Shown: positions 8,724-18,092 of the stretch, piece after piece
Layout of the letters: every line of letters starts with the position of its first letter
Position numbering within the stretch: position 1 is the stretch's first letter
NCBI GenBank assembly: GCA_963668655.2
Contig: CAXXPQ010000002.1
Coordinates: 558,001-622,000 of the forward strand
Direction: 5' to 3'
Source of the DNA: G963668655 sp963668655
GTDB lineage: Bacteria; Myxococcota_A; SURF-8
DNA: 64,000 nucleotides
Program-made: the position numbers and the translations under genes
Notes under the pieces: generated by a model
Seen by the model: only the letters and a program-made list of their open reading frames with translations
What the model was told of the DNA's origin: nothing
Database searches by the model: none

Positions 8724-9080
8724 ATGAATATTATGATAAAGACCGACCATAACATTGATGGACACCAGGCGCTATCCGATCAGATCAGCGGTGTAGTGGA
8801 GGGTGCCCTGAACCGATTCAGCAATCACATCACGCGAGTGAAAGTGCACCTAAGCGAAGAGAAAGACGGCAAGAACGGCCAGAGTGACATGCGTTGTATG
8901 ATGGAGGTTCGCCTTGAGGGTCAGCAGCCAATAACGGTCACCCACCATGCAAAGACCTTGGATCAAACTGTCGCTGGTGCCGCAGATAAATTGACAGGAA
9001 TTGTCGATAGCACCCTTAATCGGCAGCGCGATCTGAAGCGTCGCAGGACGGATCCTTCGCAATTTCCGGAGGACGAATGA
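8724..9080 (+). CDS. hpf: Ribosome hibernation promoting factor / sigma-54 modulation protein-like (short HPF)
   Basis: 118 residues from ATG 8724 (MNIMIKTDHNIDG); an upstream TTG at 8691 is possible but unsupported. The RaiA/HPF fold is visible: LSDQISGVVEGALNRFSNHI, then VKVHLSEEKDGK, CMMEVRLEGQQPITV and a final DQTVAGAADKLTGIVDSTL helix. Such proteins bind the 30S decoding region and stabilise inactive ribosomes in stationary phase or stress. It lacks the long C-terminal dimerisation domain, so it is the short form. The stress-protein neighbourhood fits. Confidence 0.8.
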   Translation: MNIMIKTDHNIDGHQALSDQISGVVEGALNRFSNHITRVKVHLSEEKDGKNGQSDMRCMMEVRLEGQQPITVTHHAKTLDQTVAGAADKLTGIVDSTLNRQRDLKRRRTDPSQFPEDE

Positions 9081-9106
9081 CGGAAGAGAGACTATGAAAA
9101 ACGATC

Positions 9107-9688
9107 ATGCACAATCATAAACAACCCAAGCTCCTCATCGTAGACGATGAAGATTATACTCGTCGCTTGTACGAGGATAATTTCAAAATATCCGGCTATA
9201 GCGTTTCGTTGGCAACAAACGGTTCCGACGCTGTGGCTGCTGTAAAAAGAGAAAAGCCGGACCTTGTTATTCTGGACCCCGGACTATCCAGCAATGATGG
9301 ATTTGAAGCAATGGCTGCCATGCATGTGGAAAACCCGAACCTTCCTGTGATAATTAACACCAATTATGCCCATTTCCGTACTGATGTTCGCAGTTGGTTC
9401 GCTGATGCCTTTATGATTAAATCTTTAAATGTAGCCGAATTGTTGACGAAGGCCTCGGAACTTTTAGGCAACTTACCTTTTCCCCCAATGGGCCCTTCGA
9501 AGCGCCGGGTTTCTATTACAGAAAACTCCGGTGGTTGCGAAGGGCCTCCCTCCTTTTTGAGGCAGATAAAAGCGGATAGTAGGCGCCGGGTTAATGCTCG
9601 CGCGCGGGATAATGGCGGTCATTATGATTCAGATGAAAAACAAGGAAAGCAGCGACCCGCCGATGAAGGTCTGGTTTGCTCGAATTAG
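9107..9688 (+). CDS. Response regulator receiver protein with unstructured tail
   Basis: 193 residues. Residues 5-125 are a CheY-like receiver with an intact acidic pair (VDDED, 12-16), Asp57 (VILDPG), Thr85 (INTNYAH) and Lys105 (FMIKS). It is a paralogue of the 7209-7616 protein. The remaining 65 residues are polar and low in hydrophobics (RRVNARARDNGGHYDSDEKQ), with no DNA-binding helix-turn-helix. The start 27 bases after the HPF stop suggests co-transcription. Kinase partner and output are unknown. Confidence 0.85.
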   Translation: MHNHKQPKLLIVDDEDYTRRLYEDNFKISGYSVSLATNGSDAVAAVKREKPDLVILDPGLSSNDGFEAMAAMHVENPNLPVIINTNYAHFRTDVRSWFADAFMIKSLNVAELLTKASELLGNLPFPPMGPSKRRVSITENSGGCEGPPSFLRQIKADSRRRVNARARDNGGHYDSDEKQGKQRPADEGLVCSN

Positions 9689-9721
9689 ATTGTGAGTAAT
9701 TTCGGATTGCAAGGTCATATC

Positions 9722-10246
9722 ATGGGAAAAGACGACCAAGAAGGAATCTGGACACTTGCGGACGGCGCGAAGCTAATGCTTCGCCATATTGCCGCAAGCG
9801 ACGCCGCCAGAGAGCAGGCGTTCGTAAAAGGACTTTCTGCTCAGTCCAGCTATTTCCGTTTTCATGGTGCGATCCGGGAGCTCAACAAGAAGGATTTAAA
9901 GAATTTTACGGAACCCGATTCACGAAACGCGGTTGCCTTGATTGTTCTACACAATGGAGAATCAGGTGAAGAAGAAATCGGGGTGGCGCGCTACGTGATC
10001 GATCCCGATCGGGCAAACTGTGAGTTTGCGATTGTCGTTGCGGACAAATGGCAAAGGCTTGGCATTGGGACCAGGCTGATGACATCCCTGATCAGTCACC
10101 TTAAGGCAAACGGTGTACATCAGATGTCTGGTTCCGTGCTCAGAAGCAATTCGACCATGCTCACATTTATCAAGAAAATGGGCTTTACGGAAATGAACAT
10201 TTCTGACGATCCGTCAACCGTTTCGATCACAAGGCATTTGGATTAG
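9722..10246 (+). CDS. GNAT-family N-acetyltransferase
   Basis: 174 residues from ATG 9722 (MGKDDQEGIWTL); a GTG at 9692 would add ten. The GNAT acetyl-CoA-binding motif A is clear in VVADKWQRLGIGTRLMTSLI, after a FAIVV beta-4 strand, and motif B-like VLRSNSTMLTFIKKMGF follows. The N-terminus, LADGAKLMLRHIAASDAARE, resembles the acetyltransferase modules of acyl-CoA-synthetase-like (Pat) proteins. Substrate is unknown: protein lysine or a small molecule. It starts 33 bases after the response regulator. Confidence 0.85.
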   Translation: MGKDDQEGIWTLADGAKLMLRHIAASDAAREQAFVKGLSAQSSYFRFHGAIRELNKKDLKNFTEPDSRNAVALIVLHNGESGEEEIGVARYVIDPDRANCEFAIVVADKWQRLGIGTRLMTSLISHLKANGVHQMSGSVLRSNSTMLTFIKKMGFTEMNISDDPSTVSITRHLD

Positions 10247-10304
10247 CAGGTTTTCCATCCCGAATGAGTTCGATAAAGGTTGAGCTGCAAAGACAGGAAA
10301 TCAT

Positions 10305-11297
10305 TTACCTCGCCAGTATCGGGGCCATGCGAAGCAATTCCGGGTCCAATGGTTTGGATCGTTCGGCTACTTCGCCAAGCGGTGTCGCCGCAACCACGCC
10401 TCGTAACAAACCGACCAGCACACCGAAATTGCCGTTTATCAGCATATCTACAGCTGCCACACCCAATCGACTGCCGAGAAGGCGGTCGAACGGTCCGGGA
10501 GCTCCGCCCCGCTGAACGTGGCCGAGTGTGGTCACCCGAACCCCGAACCCGAGCTCATGCCGATTGGCCTCGACATACCGAGCGATGTCCGATGCCCGGT
10601 GGTGTGCTCCCTCTGATATCACGACCAGCGCATGAGGCTTTCCGCGTTTGTACGCATCTGAAAGCTCTTTCGCTACATCTTCCGGCATTACTTCCGCCTC
10701 GGGAATCACCACCGACTCTGCGCCGCCCGCAATAGCCGCCGCCAAAGCCAGGTATCCGCAGTTCCGCCCCATGACTTCGACCAGAAAGGCCCGGCGATGT
10801 GAGGAGGCCGTTACTTTTAGGCGGTCAATCGCCTCAAGCGCCACACCCAAGGCAGTGTCCACACCAAGGGTGATATCGCTGCCTGCCAGATCATTGTCTA
10901 TGGTGGACGCAATCCCCACGACGGGAAATCCGCGTTCCGACAACGCGTAGGAACCGGTTTGAGAGCCGTTCCCTCCGATGACCACAAGCCCATGGATGTC
11001 ATGCCAATGCAGAATCTCCAATGCTTTGGCTTGACCATCTTCTGTTTTAAATTCCAGGCTTCGGGCGCTTCCCAGCATCGTACCGCCCAATTGGATGATC
11101 CCGCCGACATCCCGAGGTCCAATCCGGATGCAATCGTCCTCGATGAGCCCCGCGAAGCCTCGCCGTACTCCGAATACTTCAAGACCTTTATCGTCCCCGG
11201 CCCGTACAACCGCCCGAATGGCAGCATTCATCCCCGGCGCATCACCCCCGCTCGTCAGCACGGCGATCCGTTTCATCTTTAATGGCCCTGGATTCAT
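10305..11297 (-). CDS. pfkA: ATP-type 6-phosphofructokinase
   Basis: 330 residues from ATG 11297 (MNPGPLKMKRIAV), chosen because GGAG lies 9 bases upstream; ATG 11276 is the alternative. PFK motifs are intact: LTSGGDAPGMNAAIRA near residue 12, GGNGSQTGS, the catalytic TIDNDLAGSD loop and VEVMGRNCGYLA. The GGNGS in place of GGDGS is typical of ATP- rather than pyrophosphate-using forms. It phosphorylates fructose-6-phosphate to the 1,6-bisphosphate in glycolysis. Its start lies 4 bases beyond the stop of the upstream NhaR-like gene, so the ribosome site sits within that gene's end. Confidence 0.92.
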   Translation of the reverse strand: MNPGPLKMKRIAVLTSGGDAPGMNAAIRAVVRAGDDKGLEVFGVRRGFAGLIEDDCIRIGPRDVGGIIQLGGTMLGSARSLEFKTEDGQAKALEILHWHDIHGLVVIGGNGSQTGSYALSERGFPVVGIASTIDNDLAGSDITLGVDTALGVALEAIDRLKVTASSHRRAFLVEVMGRNCGYLALAAAIAGGAESVVIPEAEVMPEDVAKELSDAYKRGKPHALVVISEGAHHRASDIARYVEANRHELGFGVRVTTLGHVQRGGAPGPFDRLLGSRLGVAAVDMLINGNFGVLVGLLRGVVAATPLGEVAERSKPLDPELLRMAPILAR

Positions 11298-11301
11298 AGA
11301 A

Positions 11302-12210
11302 TTAATCTCCGTTGCCGAAAATCCTTTTCCGGGCTTCTTCATTGATTGCGACCAGGACAGGGTGTTTCAGTTTCTTCTCCACCGAAACGGCATAGAACTG
11401 AACACGCACGTCATCCAGTCTCCCGACCGGGCGGACGTCGTATCGTTTCTGCATCTCATCGGCAATGACGCTGGGCGCAGGAAAAAGCCCCATGCCGGAT
11501 TGTCCAAAAACCTTGAGAAGGATACTATCTTCAAATTCACCGACGATTTGCGGGAGGATTTCCCGAGAAAGAAACCACTGGTTCATGGATTGCCTGATTA
11601 CGGTATTCTCCGTCGGTAAAAGAAACGGAGCGCCGTCAAGTGACTGCGGAAAACTTCGTTTGTAGCGTTTGATCAGGTCATCCGTTCCAAAAATGGTAAC
11701 TCCGCATTCTCCCAACAAGTGATTGTAAGCTTTGACTCTGATGGACGGATCCATCGGAGCATCTGATAAAACAAGATCGAGATTGTGAATAGCCAGTTCG
11801 GCCAATAATAGTTTCGGCTTGTCTTCTCTGCAAACGAGATTGATCGGACCTAGCTGTTCGATCGTCGGAGCCAGCAGCATGTGAGCAATCAGCCGAGGAA
11901 AGGAGCTTGAAATCCCAATAACCATTTTAGGCGGTCGATTGGTAGGACGGCCCTGTAACACATCCTGCATCTCTCTCCCGAGGGTGAAAATCTCATCGGC
12001 ATAGCGGAATACCAGACGGCCAACCTCGGTCAGAATCAGATTGCGGCCTCTTTTTTCGAATAGCTTTTCCCCAAGAACCTCCTCGAATCGCTTGATCTGG
12101 CCGCTGATCGTCGGCTGCGCCAGGCGAAGCACCTCACTCGCTTTAACGATGGAGCCTTCCTTCGCAACAGTCCAGAAGTAAAGGAGATGATGGTAGTTGA
12201 TCCATTCCAT
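11302..12210 (-). CDS. nhaR: LysR-family regulator, NhaR type
   Basis: 302 residues. The N-terminal winged helix-turn-helix (HHLLYFWTVAKEGSIVKASE followed by LRLAQPTISGQIKRFE, residues 7-42) and the effector domain (VIGISSSFPRLIAHMLL, near 96-112) match NhaR, which activates the Na+/H+ antiporter gene nhaA and adhesin genes in response to sodium. No antiporter lies nearby; instead it is transcribed directly into pfkA, with which it nearly overlaps. A role in sodium or pH response is therefore only inferred from family. Confidence 0.85.
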   Translation of the reverse strand: MEWINYHHLLYFWTVAKEGSIVKASEVLRLAQPTISGQIKRFEEVLGEKLFEKRGRNLILTEVGRLVFRYADEIFTLGREMQDVLQGRPTNRPPKMVIGISSSFPRLIAHMLLAPTIEQLGPINLVCREDKPKLLLAELAIHNLDLVLSDAPMDPSIRVKAYNHLLGECGVTIFGTDDLIKRYKRSFPQSLDGAPFLLPTENTVIRQSMNQWFLSREILPQIVGEFEDSILLKVFGQSGMGLFPAPSVIADEMQKRYDVRPVGRLDDVRVQFYAVSVEKKLKHPVLVAINEEARKRIFGNGD

Positions 12211-12451
12211 TTGCCTATAATACTTTGAAATATTCGAAGAAACAAGCCTATTCTTTCTAATTGTAAAACTAAATGCAACGATTCATCATTGGGATAGGAA
12301 AGAACTATCCAATGACTAGGGATAAATGTATGCTTGATCGGAAGAGCAAGAAAACGAATATTTCGAGAAGCGTCTGTTGTCGGTCGGTTCAAAGTTTATA
12401 CTGTAGTGGCGCTGTAACGAATATAATATGTTTCGCAATGAGGAGCACGCC

Positions 12452-13102
12452 ATGAAGGACAACAAAAAACTCGATAAGAGCGCCACGAGCCTGAGGCGCA
12501 AGGCAGAGAAAAAACTGACGGCCCGGAAGTCCTCTAAGGAGCCGGATGCAAACGTATCTTTCGAGGAAATGCAGCGCTTGATGCACGAACTGACAGTTCA
12601 CCAGATCGAGTTGGAGATGCAGAACCAGGAGCTTTTAGATACCCAGGCAGAACTCGAAACCGCCCGCAACAAATTCGAGGAATTGTATCACTTCTCTCCG
12701 GTCGGGTATTTAACGATCAACCGGGACGGGATCGTCGATGAAGCCAACCTGAAAAGTGCGGGTATGCTGGGCGTCGGGCGGCTCGCTTTCCTTGGGAAGC
12801 CATTCCATCGTTTCATTTTGAAAGACGATCAGGCCGCATTTCTTCAATGTCATCGAATCGTATTCTCAACGGGTGCGTCCCAGTCCTGTGATGTCCGAAT
12901 CCAGAGAAAAGATGGGACTTCGTTTGTCGCTGAATTGCTGTGTGCTCCCATCGCCGAAACGGACACAATCAGTCAATACCGAATGATTATCATAGACATC
13001 ACTCTTCGCCGACAGGCCGAAGAAGACCTTCAACACTCTCATGATGATCTTGAACGGCAACTTGAGAAACTCAAGGCCGCTTCGAAGAAACGAAAGAAAT
13101 GA
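12452..13102 (+). CDS. PAS-domain protein with N-terminal coiled coil
   Basis: 216 residues from ATG 12452, with GAGGAG nine bases upstream. Residues about 1-75 are charged and coiled-coil-like (HELTVHQIELEMQNQEL). A PAS domain follows (FSPVGYLTINRDGIVDEANL, then a PAC-type RKDGTSFVAEL and MIIIDITLRRQAEE). No kinase, GGDEF or output domain is present, so it is a sensor fragment that probably acts through dimer contacts. It closely resembles the N-terminal half of the convergent histidine kinase gene, so one may derive from the other or they may heterodimerise. Confidence 0.8.
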   Translation: MKDNKKLDKSATSLRRKAEKKLTARKSSKEPDANVSFEEMQRLMHELTVHQIELEMQNQELLDTQAELETARNKFEELYHFSPVGYLTINRDGIVDEANLKSAGMLGVGRLAFLGKPFHRFILKDDQAAFLQCHRIVFSTGASQSCDVRIQRKDGTSFVAELLCAPIAETDTISQYRMIIIDITLRRQAEEDLQHSHDDLERQLEKLKAASKKRKK

Positions 13103-13203
13103 CCGGGAAAACGGATTGATCTCCATTCAACCTGCTTTCATCTCAATCACATTTTAATCGGCAATAGAATTTAACATCTATGGGATTCTGTTCTTTATCG
13201 TCA

Positions 13204-13220
13204 TGCCTGCTTCTCAGGCA
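13204..13220. terminator. Small hairpin between convergent genes
   Basis: TGCCTG-CTTCT-CAGGCA forms a perfect 6-bp stem with a 5-base loop between the convergent PAS gene and the histidine kinase. GCTTTCCTT follows on the plus strand. It is a possible weak bidirectional terminator; the T-run is poor. Confidence 0.3.
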
Positions 13221-13227
13221 GCTTTCC

Positions 13228-14940
13228 TTAACACAACGCTTTGGCCAACGCCATTTTCAGATCAGCCAACAGATACGGTTTCTGCAGGAATGCCTGCGGC
13301 ATTTCGGGATGCACTCCTTCCATCACATGGGGGTGGTCGTACCCACTGGTCAGAATGACGGGGATGTTGGGTGCAATCCGGCGCAATGTCTCCAGTGTCT
13401 CCCAACCGTTCATCCGGGGCATGGTCAGATCGGACAATACACAACGGATTTCGTCCTGACACTCCCTGAAGAGTTCAATAGCCTGGATGCCGTCTTCAGC
13501 TTCAATGACCTTGAAGCCGAGACGCATGAGCATTATCGAACCTAGACGTCGAGCCGAGGGCTGATCGTCAACGAATAGCACAGTTCCTCCATCAGTGAAC
13601 TCTGCTGCTTTCTTTAATAAAGGCACCTCAGGGGTTAAAACGGCCTCGGACGTAATTGGCAGGAATACCCGGAAAACACTAACATGATTTCCGGCGCTTC
13701 CCACGATGATGCAACCGTCATGTGCCTTGATAGCGCCCAAAGCAACGGCCAGACCCAATCCGCGGCCGGTGAATTTGGTCGTAAAAAAAGGATCAAAGAT
13801 GTTTTCATATACCGCTTCCGGTATCCCGCATCCGGTGTCCGCAATCTCCAGGCAGGCGTAATCCGCATCTTCCATCCGGAATTCGATCGGTAGCCGGTTG
13901 GTAACAGGTATGTCAGTCGGGTGAACGGTTTTGACGACGAGGAATATCTCGCCCGGCTGACCTTCCAGCGATTCCCATGCATTGACGATCATGTTGTGAA
14001 GGATTTGTCGAATCTGGGATGAGTTTGCCATAATCGACGGCCCAATGGCGGGCAGATCGGTCTTCAATACTACGTTTTCCGGTAAAGCGGTCTTAACCGA
14101 GGGAAGCTCCTGACGGCAGATGTCGCAAAGGTCCAGCGGTAGACGCTGAGCCACCGTCTGGCCCAGGTACGCCAACATTGTACCGCCAAGGTCGGAAGCA
14201 CTTCGGGCCGCACCCATGGCGTCCGTCAATTGCTCATGCAGGTTGGAATCCTTCGATAATTTGTCCAGACTCAGCTCAAGATTCCCCACCACTGCGGTCA
14301 TCAGATTATTGTAACGATGGGCGATGGCGCCCGCCATGCGTTTCAGACTTTCGGCTTTTTTGAGATAGTGGATCTGCTGGTCAATCCGTTTACGTTCGGT
14401 GATGTCGTTTATCGACATGCGACATAAGGGATACTCATCATCGTCGAGGTTGATGCTTCCCGACAGATTTCCCCAGAACTCCGTTCCATCGCTTTTTATC
14501 ATCCGCAGTTCGCACGATTGCGGTTCGCCGGTATCGAATAGCTGCTGCCTGTGATGATAATACATATTCTGGTCGGTTTTGAGGATAAACCTGGCGAGCG
14601 GTTGCTTGATCAGTTTGCTTCGCTCCACGTTCAGCAAGGTGGCGGCTGTCAGGTTGGCTTCCAGGATGATCCCCTCTGCATTGATCGTGCAATAGCCCAC
14701 GGGCGCAAAATCGTAGAGATCGGCATAGCGGTCCCGCGACGTTTCCAGTTCAAGTTGAGCCGTATGAAGCTCTTCGTTTTGCATCTCCAGTTCGATCTGA
14801 TGGACCTGCAATTCGTGGAGGAGCTTGTGGACATCCGCTTCCTCCGATGGGGTCGAGACGCTTGTCTTTTCTTTTAGTTCGTCTTCCGCCCGACGGCGGA
14901 GTTCGGCAGGGTCCGACGCAGCCTTTTTCTTGTCGGTCAT
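13228..14940 (-). CDS. Hybrid histidine kinase: coiled coil, PAS, kinase, receiver
   Basis: 570 residues, cytoplasmic (no transmembrane segment). It has a coiled coil to about 75, a PAS domain at 75-185 and a DHp with phospho-accepting His208 (GAIAHRYNN). The HATPase has N-box Asn320 (NMIVNAWESL), DTGCGIP at 368-374 and GRGLGLAV at 392-399. A C-terminal receiver with VDDQ near 457-460, Asp504, Thr531 and Lys554 completes it. The H-box AIAHRYNNLM is the HWE/PAS-type form common in soil bacteria. The start codon overlaps the stop of the CheB-CheR gene by 4 bases, so they form an operon and probably a pathway. No separate DNA-binding regulator lies next to it. Confidence 0.9.
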   Translation of the reverse strand: MTDKKKAASDPAELRRRAEDELKEKTSVSTPSEEADVHKLLHELQVHQIELEMQNEELHTAQLELETSRDRYADLYDFAPVGYCTINAEGIILEANLTAATLLNVERSKLIKQPLARFILKTDQNMYYHHRQQLFDTGEPQSCELRMIKSDGTEFWGNLSGSINLDDDEYPLCRMSINDITERKRIDQQIHYLKKAESLKRMAGAIAHRYNNLMTAVVGNLELSLDKLSKDSNLHEQLTDAMGAARSASDLGGTMLAYLGQTVAQRLPLDLCDICRQELPSVKTALPENVVLKTDLPAIGPSIMANSSQIRQILHNMIVNAWESLEGQPGEIFLVVKTVHPTDIPVTNRLPIEFRMEDADYACLEIADTGCGIPEAVYENIFDPFFTTKFTGRGLGLAVALGAIKAHDGCIIVGSAGNHVSVFRVFLPITSEAVLTPEVPLLKKAAEFTDGGTVLFVDDQPSARRLGSIMLMRLGFKVIEAEDGIQAIELFRECQDEIRCVLSDLTMPRMNGWETLETLRRIAPNIPVILTSGYDHPHVMEGVHPEMPQAFLQKPYLLADLKMALAKALC

Positions 14941-17711
14941 TCGTTGGACCCTTTCGTCACTCCTGCTGAAGATTCCTCCCGCAGCCTGGTCTCAAGTTTT
15001 TTCGCCGCGCTGATATCAATTAATGTGATGACCAGCCCGTCGATGACGTTATCCGTCGTGCGGTACGGCATGATACGCACCGTAAACCAGCGCCCGTCGC
15101 TGGTGGCGACCTGCTTTTCCGAAAACACCAGGGTTCGCAGCACCTCTTGAGAATCGTCCGACAAATCCGTGTAGTTCAGGTCGGTGACAAGATCGCTCAA
15201 CGGACGCCCCACATCGCCTGGAATCAACTTGATGATTTTGGTCGCCGGTTCGGTGAAGCGCCGTACATTCAGTTTGCCATCCAAAAAGACCGTGGCGATT
15301 TCCGTGCTGTTGAGCAGGTTGGTCATGTCGTTGTTGGACCGCGAAAGGTCGTCCAGCTTCGATTGCAATTCGGCGTTGACCGTCTGCAACTCTTCATTGA
15401 GCGACTGCATCTCTTCTTTTGAGGTGGTCAGTTCTTCGTTGGTGGACTGCAATTCCTCATTCGTCGATTGCAATTCCTCGTTGGCCGATTTCAATTCCTC
15501 GTGCGAGCTCTGCATCTCCTCGCGCGTGCTGTGCAGTTCCTCGCGCAACCGTTGCGTCTCCTCCTCCAGTTCCGCAACCCGCGAGGCATCGACCGGCTTG
15601 GATTCGGCGCGCCCTGAGCGTTTCTGCTGCGCAAGCGATGCGACATCGGAGAACACGATCAACACCATCCCGGTCAACGCCTCCGGCGACGAAAGCGGCT
15701 GAATGGTCAGATCCACCACCTGCGTTCCGCCGTTGGTTCCCACCTTCATGTTTTTGACCGTGACGTCGGCTTTTTGCCGAAGTGCTTTTCTGAAAGCGCC
15801 GGACAACTCGTGCCGCAATCCTTCTCGCGCCATGGCAAAGATGTTCAGATTGGCCTTGCCCACCGGCGGTTCCAGGTATTTTCCCGTTCGGGTGCTGGTG
15901 TATAGAATGTCGCCCTGGGCATTCACCAGCACGGTCGCCGGGGAATAGCGTTGCAGGATGAGTTGTTCGGCCAGGGACTCCAGATTGGCAGGGGGCTTCC
16001 CCATAGCGACGTTCTCCGTTACGGTTTTGGGCTTAGCGGCAAAGATGGATGGGAATTCAATGGGCGTGACGGACAGCGCGCTTTCCTGACGTTGATACAA
16101 CTTCAGCCGGCTATCCAGCGGCGCAAACTGATCCGTGAAGTTTCCGATGGTCTCCGCACTTCCAAGCAGTAGCACGCCGCCGGGATTCAGGCTGTAGTGA
16201 AACAGCGGCAACAGCTTTTTCTGTAGCTCCGCGCTCAGATAAATCAGCAGGTTGCGGCAGGTGAGGATATCAAGTTTGGTAAATGGAGGGTCCATGATCA
16301 CGTTCTGCGGGGCGAAGATCACCATTTCGCGGATCTCTTTGCTTACCCGATACCGACCTTCTTCTTTCGTGAAAAAGCGGTCCAGCCGCTCCGGCGAGAC
16401 GTCGGCAGTTATGTTAACTGGAAAAACGCCCGCACGGGCCCTGTCGATGGCGTCCGGGTCCAGGTCGGTCGCGAAAACCTGCAAGGAAAAGCCGTTTTTA
16501 ACCTTGAGCGTTTCCAGCGCCTCCTTGAACACGATGGCCAGCGAGTAGGCTTCCTCGCCCGTCGAGCAGCCGGGAACCCAGGCCCGGAGCGCCTGTCCGG
16601 CGCGCCGGTTTTTCAAGAGCGCCGGAATGATCTCCGTTCTCAGCTTCTCCCAGACATCCGCATCGCGGAAGAAATTCGTCACGCCGATCAGCAGTTCCTT
16701 GAACAGCAGATCCAGTTCGTTCGGGTTTTCTCGAAGATAGCGGACGTACAGGTTGATTTTTGCGATCTGGTGGATACCCATGCGCCGCTCAATGCGGCGA
16801 TACAGCGTACTCTTCTTGTAAAGCGAGAAATCGTTGCCCGTGCGCGACCGCAGCAGGATCACGACCTTGTCCAGCGAACTCCGGGTCTTGTCGTCCACAA
16901 CCGTCGCCGCTCCGGTTTTCACCAATGGCGCGTGTTTCAGATAGGCGACGATCTTGCCCGGCAGTTCGTTGGCCGGAGCGACAATATCGGCCAATCCTGC
17001 CTCGATCACACTATGTGGCATGCCATCGAACTTGGCCGATCCCGGCTCCTGCGCAAGCGCCAGCCCGGCCTTTTCCTTGATGGCCCGCAAACCCAGGGTG
17101 CCGTCCGAGCCCATGCCGGAAAGGATCACCCCGATGCTATTGACTTGCTGGTCGTCGGCCAGCGAGCGCAGAAAGAAGTCGATCGGCAGGCGCAGGCCGC
17201 GCCGGGCCGTGGGCTCCAGCAAGTACAGGACGCCGTGCAGAATCGACATGTCCCGGTTGGGAGGGATCACATAGACGCAATCCGGCTCGACGGGCATGCG
17301 GTCCTTGACCTGGCGCACCTTCATTTTCGTGATGCGCTGCAGAAGTTCGGGCATGATGCCCTTGTGGTCTGGGTCCAGATGCTGCACGATGACGAAGGCC
17401 ATCCCACAGTCTTTCGGCACACCGCCCAAAAACTGCTCCAGGGCCTCCAATCCTCCGGCCGATGCGCCAATGCCAACGATGGGGAAGGCATGGGAATCGC
17501 CGTGGGTGGTATGACTTTCTTTGGTGCGAAGGGAGGCCGCTTTTGGATTGGTCGTTTTGGAGGCTTTCTTGGTTGAGCTTTTAGCTTTGGCTTTGGGGAT
17601 GTCAACGGAGACTGTCTGGGAAGATCGTTCAGTCTTCGTATTGGCTGTAGAAGCGCCGTTCGACTTTTTCGTCTTTACGCTTTTCCTAGCCGTATTATTC
17701 TTCCTGGCCAT
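14937..17711 (-). CDS. CheB-CheR fusion with PAS domains and long coiled coil
   Basis: 924 residues from ATG 17711 (MARKNNTARKSV); an in-frame upstream ATG lacks a ribosome site. The first 70 residues are Lys/Ser/Thr-rich linker. The CheB methylesterase domain follows, with the catalytic Ser in GIGASAGGLEAL, His in VQHLDPDHKG and Asp in SGMGSDGTLGL. The CheR methyltransferase then has RRIERRMGI, the AWVPGCSTGEEAYSLA SAM site and CRNLLIY. A PAS region, a long EELQSTNEEL-type coiled coil and a last PAS with PAC (FTVRIMPYRTTD) complete it. Such fusions act upstream of a kinase; here the co-transcribed hybrid kinase is the natural partner. Confidence 0.92.
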   Translation of the reverse strand: MARKNNTARKSVKTKKSNGASTANTKTERSSQTVSVDIPKAKAKSSTKKASKTTNPKAASLRTKESHTTHGDSHAFPIVGIGASAGGLEALEQFLGGVPKDCGMAFVIVQHLDPDHKGIMPELLQRITKMKVRQVKDRMPVEPDCVYVIPPNRDMSILHGVLYLLEPTARRGLRLPIDFFLRSLADDQQVNSIGVILSGMGSDGTLGLRAIKEKAGLALAQEPGSAKFDGMPHSVIEAGLADIVAPANELPGKIVAYLKHAPLVKTGAATVVDDKTRSSLDKVVILLRSRTGNDFSLYKKSTLYRRIERRMGIHQIAKINLYVRYLRENPNELDLLFKELLIGVTNFFRDADVWEKLRTEIIPALLKNRRAGQALRAWVPGCSTGEEAYSLAIVFKEALETLKVKNGFSLQVFATDLDPDAIDRARAGVFPVNITADVSPERLDRFFTKEEGRYRVSKEIREMVIFAPQNVIMDPPFTKLDILTCRNLLIYLSAELQKKLLPLFHYSLNPGGVLLLGSAETIGNFTDQFAPLDSRLKLYQRQESALSVTPIEFPSIFAAKPKTVTENVAMGKPPANLESLAEQLILQRYSPATVLVNAQGDILYTSTRTGKYLEPPVGKANLNIFAMAREGLRHELSGAFRKALRQKADVTVKNMKVGTNGGTQVVDLTIQPLSSPEALTGMVLIVFSDVASLAQQKRSGRAESKPVDASRVAELEEETQRLREELHSTREEMQSSHEELKSANEELQSTNEELQSTNEELTTSKEEMQSLNEELQTVNAELQSKLDDLSRSNNDMTNLLNSTEIATVFLDGKLNVRRFTEPATKIIKLIPGDVGRPLSDLVTDLNYTDLSDDSQEVLRTLVFSEKQVATSDGRWFTVRIMPYRTTDNVIDGLVITLIDISAAKKLETRLREESSAGVTKGSNE

Positions 17712-18092
17712 TTGCGCACCTGTCCTTTGCGGAGCGGTGCTAAACGCTCCTGGCCAACATCGCCGAATGCTTTCATTTACGACCCGTAAATAAAAGCTCA
17801 AGCTACAGCGAAACTATCGATTACATCCTACAATCACTATAGACTATCTGCCTGACTTTACAATGAAAATCGGAAATTGATTGTTTGGCTAAACGACCGC
17901 GCCGGGCGGAAGTAGCCGAAATGAAAAGGTACAACTGGGGGAAGGGAAATTGATCCGTAGCTATCTTCGCATCTGCCATTTCGTTTCTTCAAAATTCTTC
18001 TCTGATTTGATATCCTGCCATGCGAAATAGGTTTATATAAACTGAGGCGCGTTCCATGAATGACCGTCCGGCTCCCATCTCAATGAAGGACC
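17712..18092. other. Intergenic stretch at the host/phage boundary
   Basis: About 380 bases of lower G+C content upstream of the CheB-CheR gene. It should hold that gene's promoter, but I see no convincing -35/-10 pair, no tRNA gene and no obvious long direct repeat that would mark an attachment site. The sharp rise in G+C and gene density begins about 250 bases to the right, near 18,338. Confidence 0.5.
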
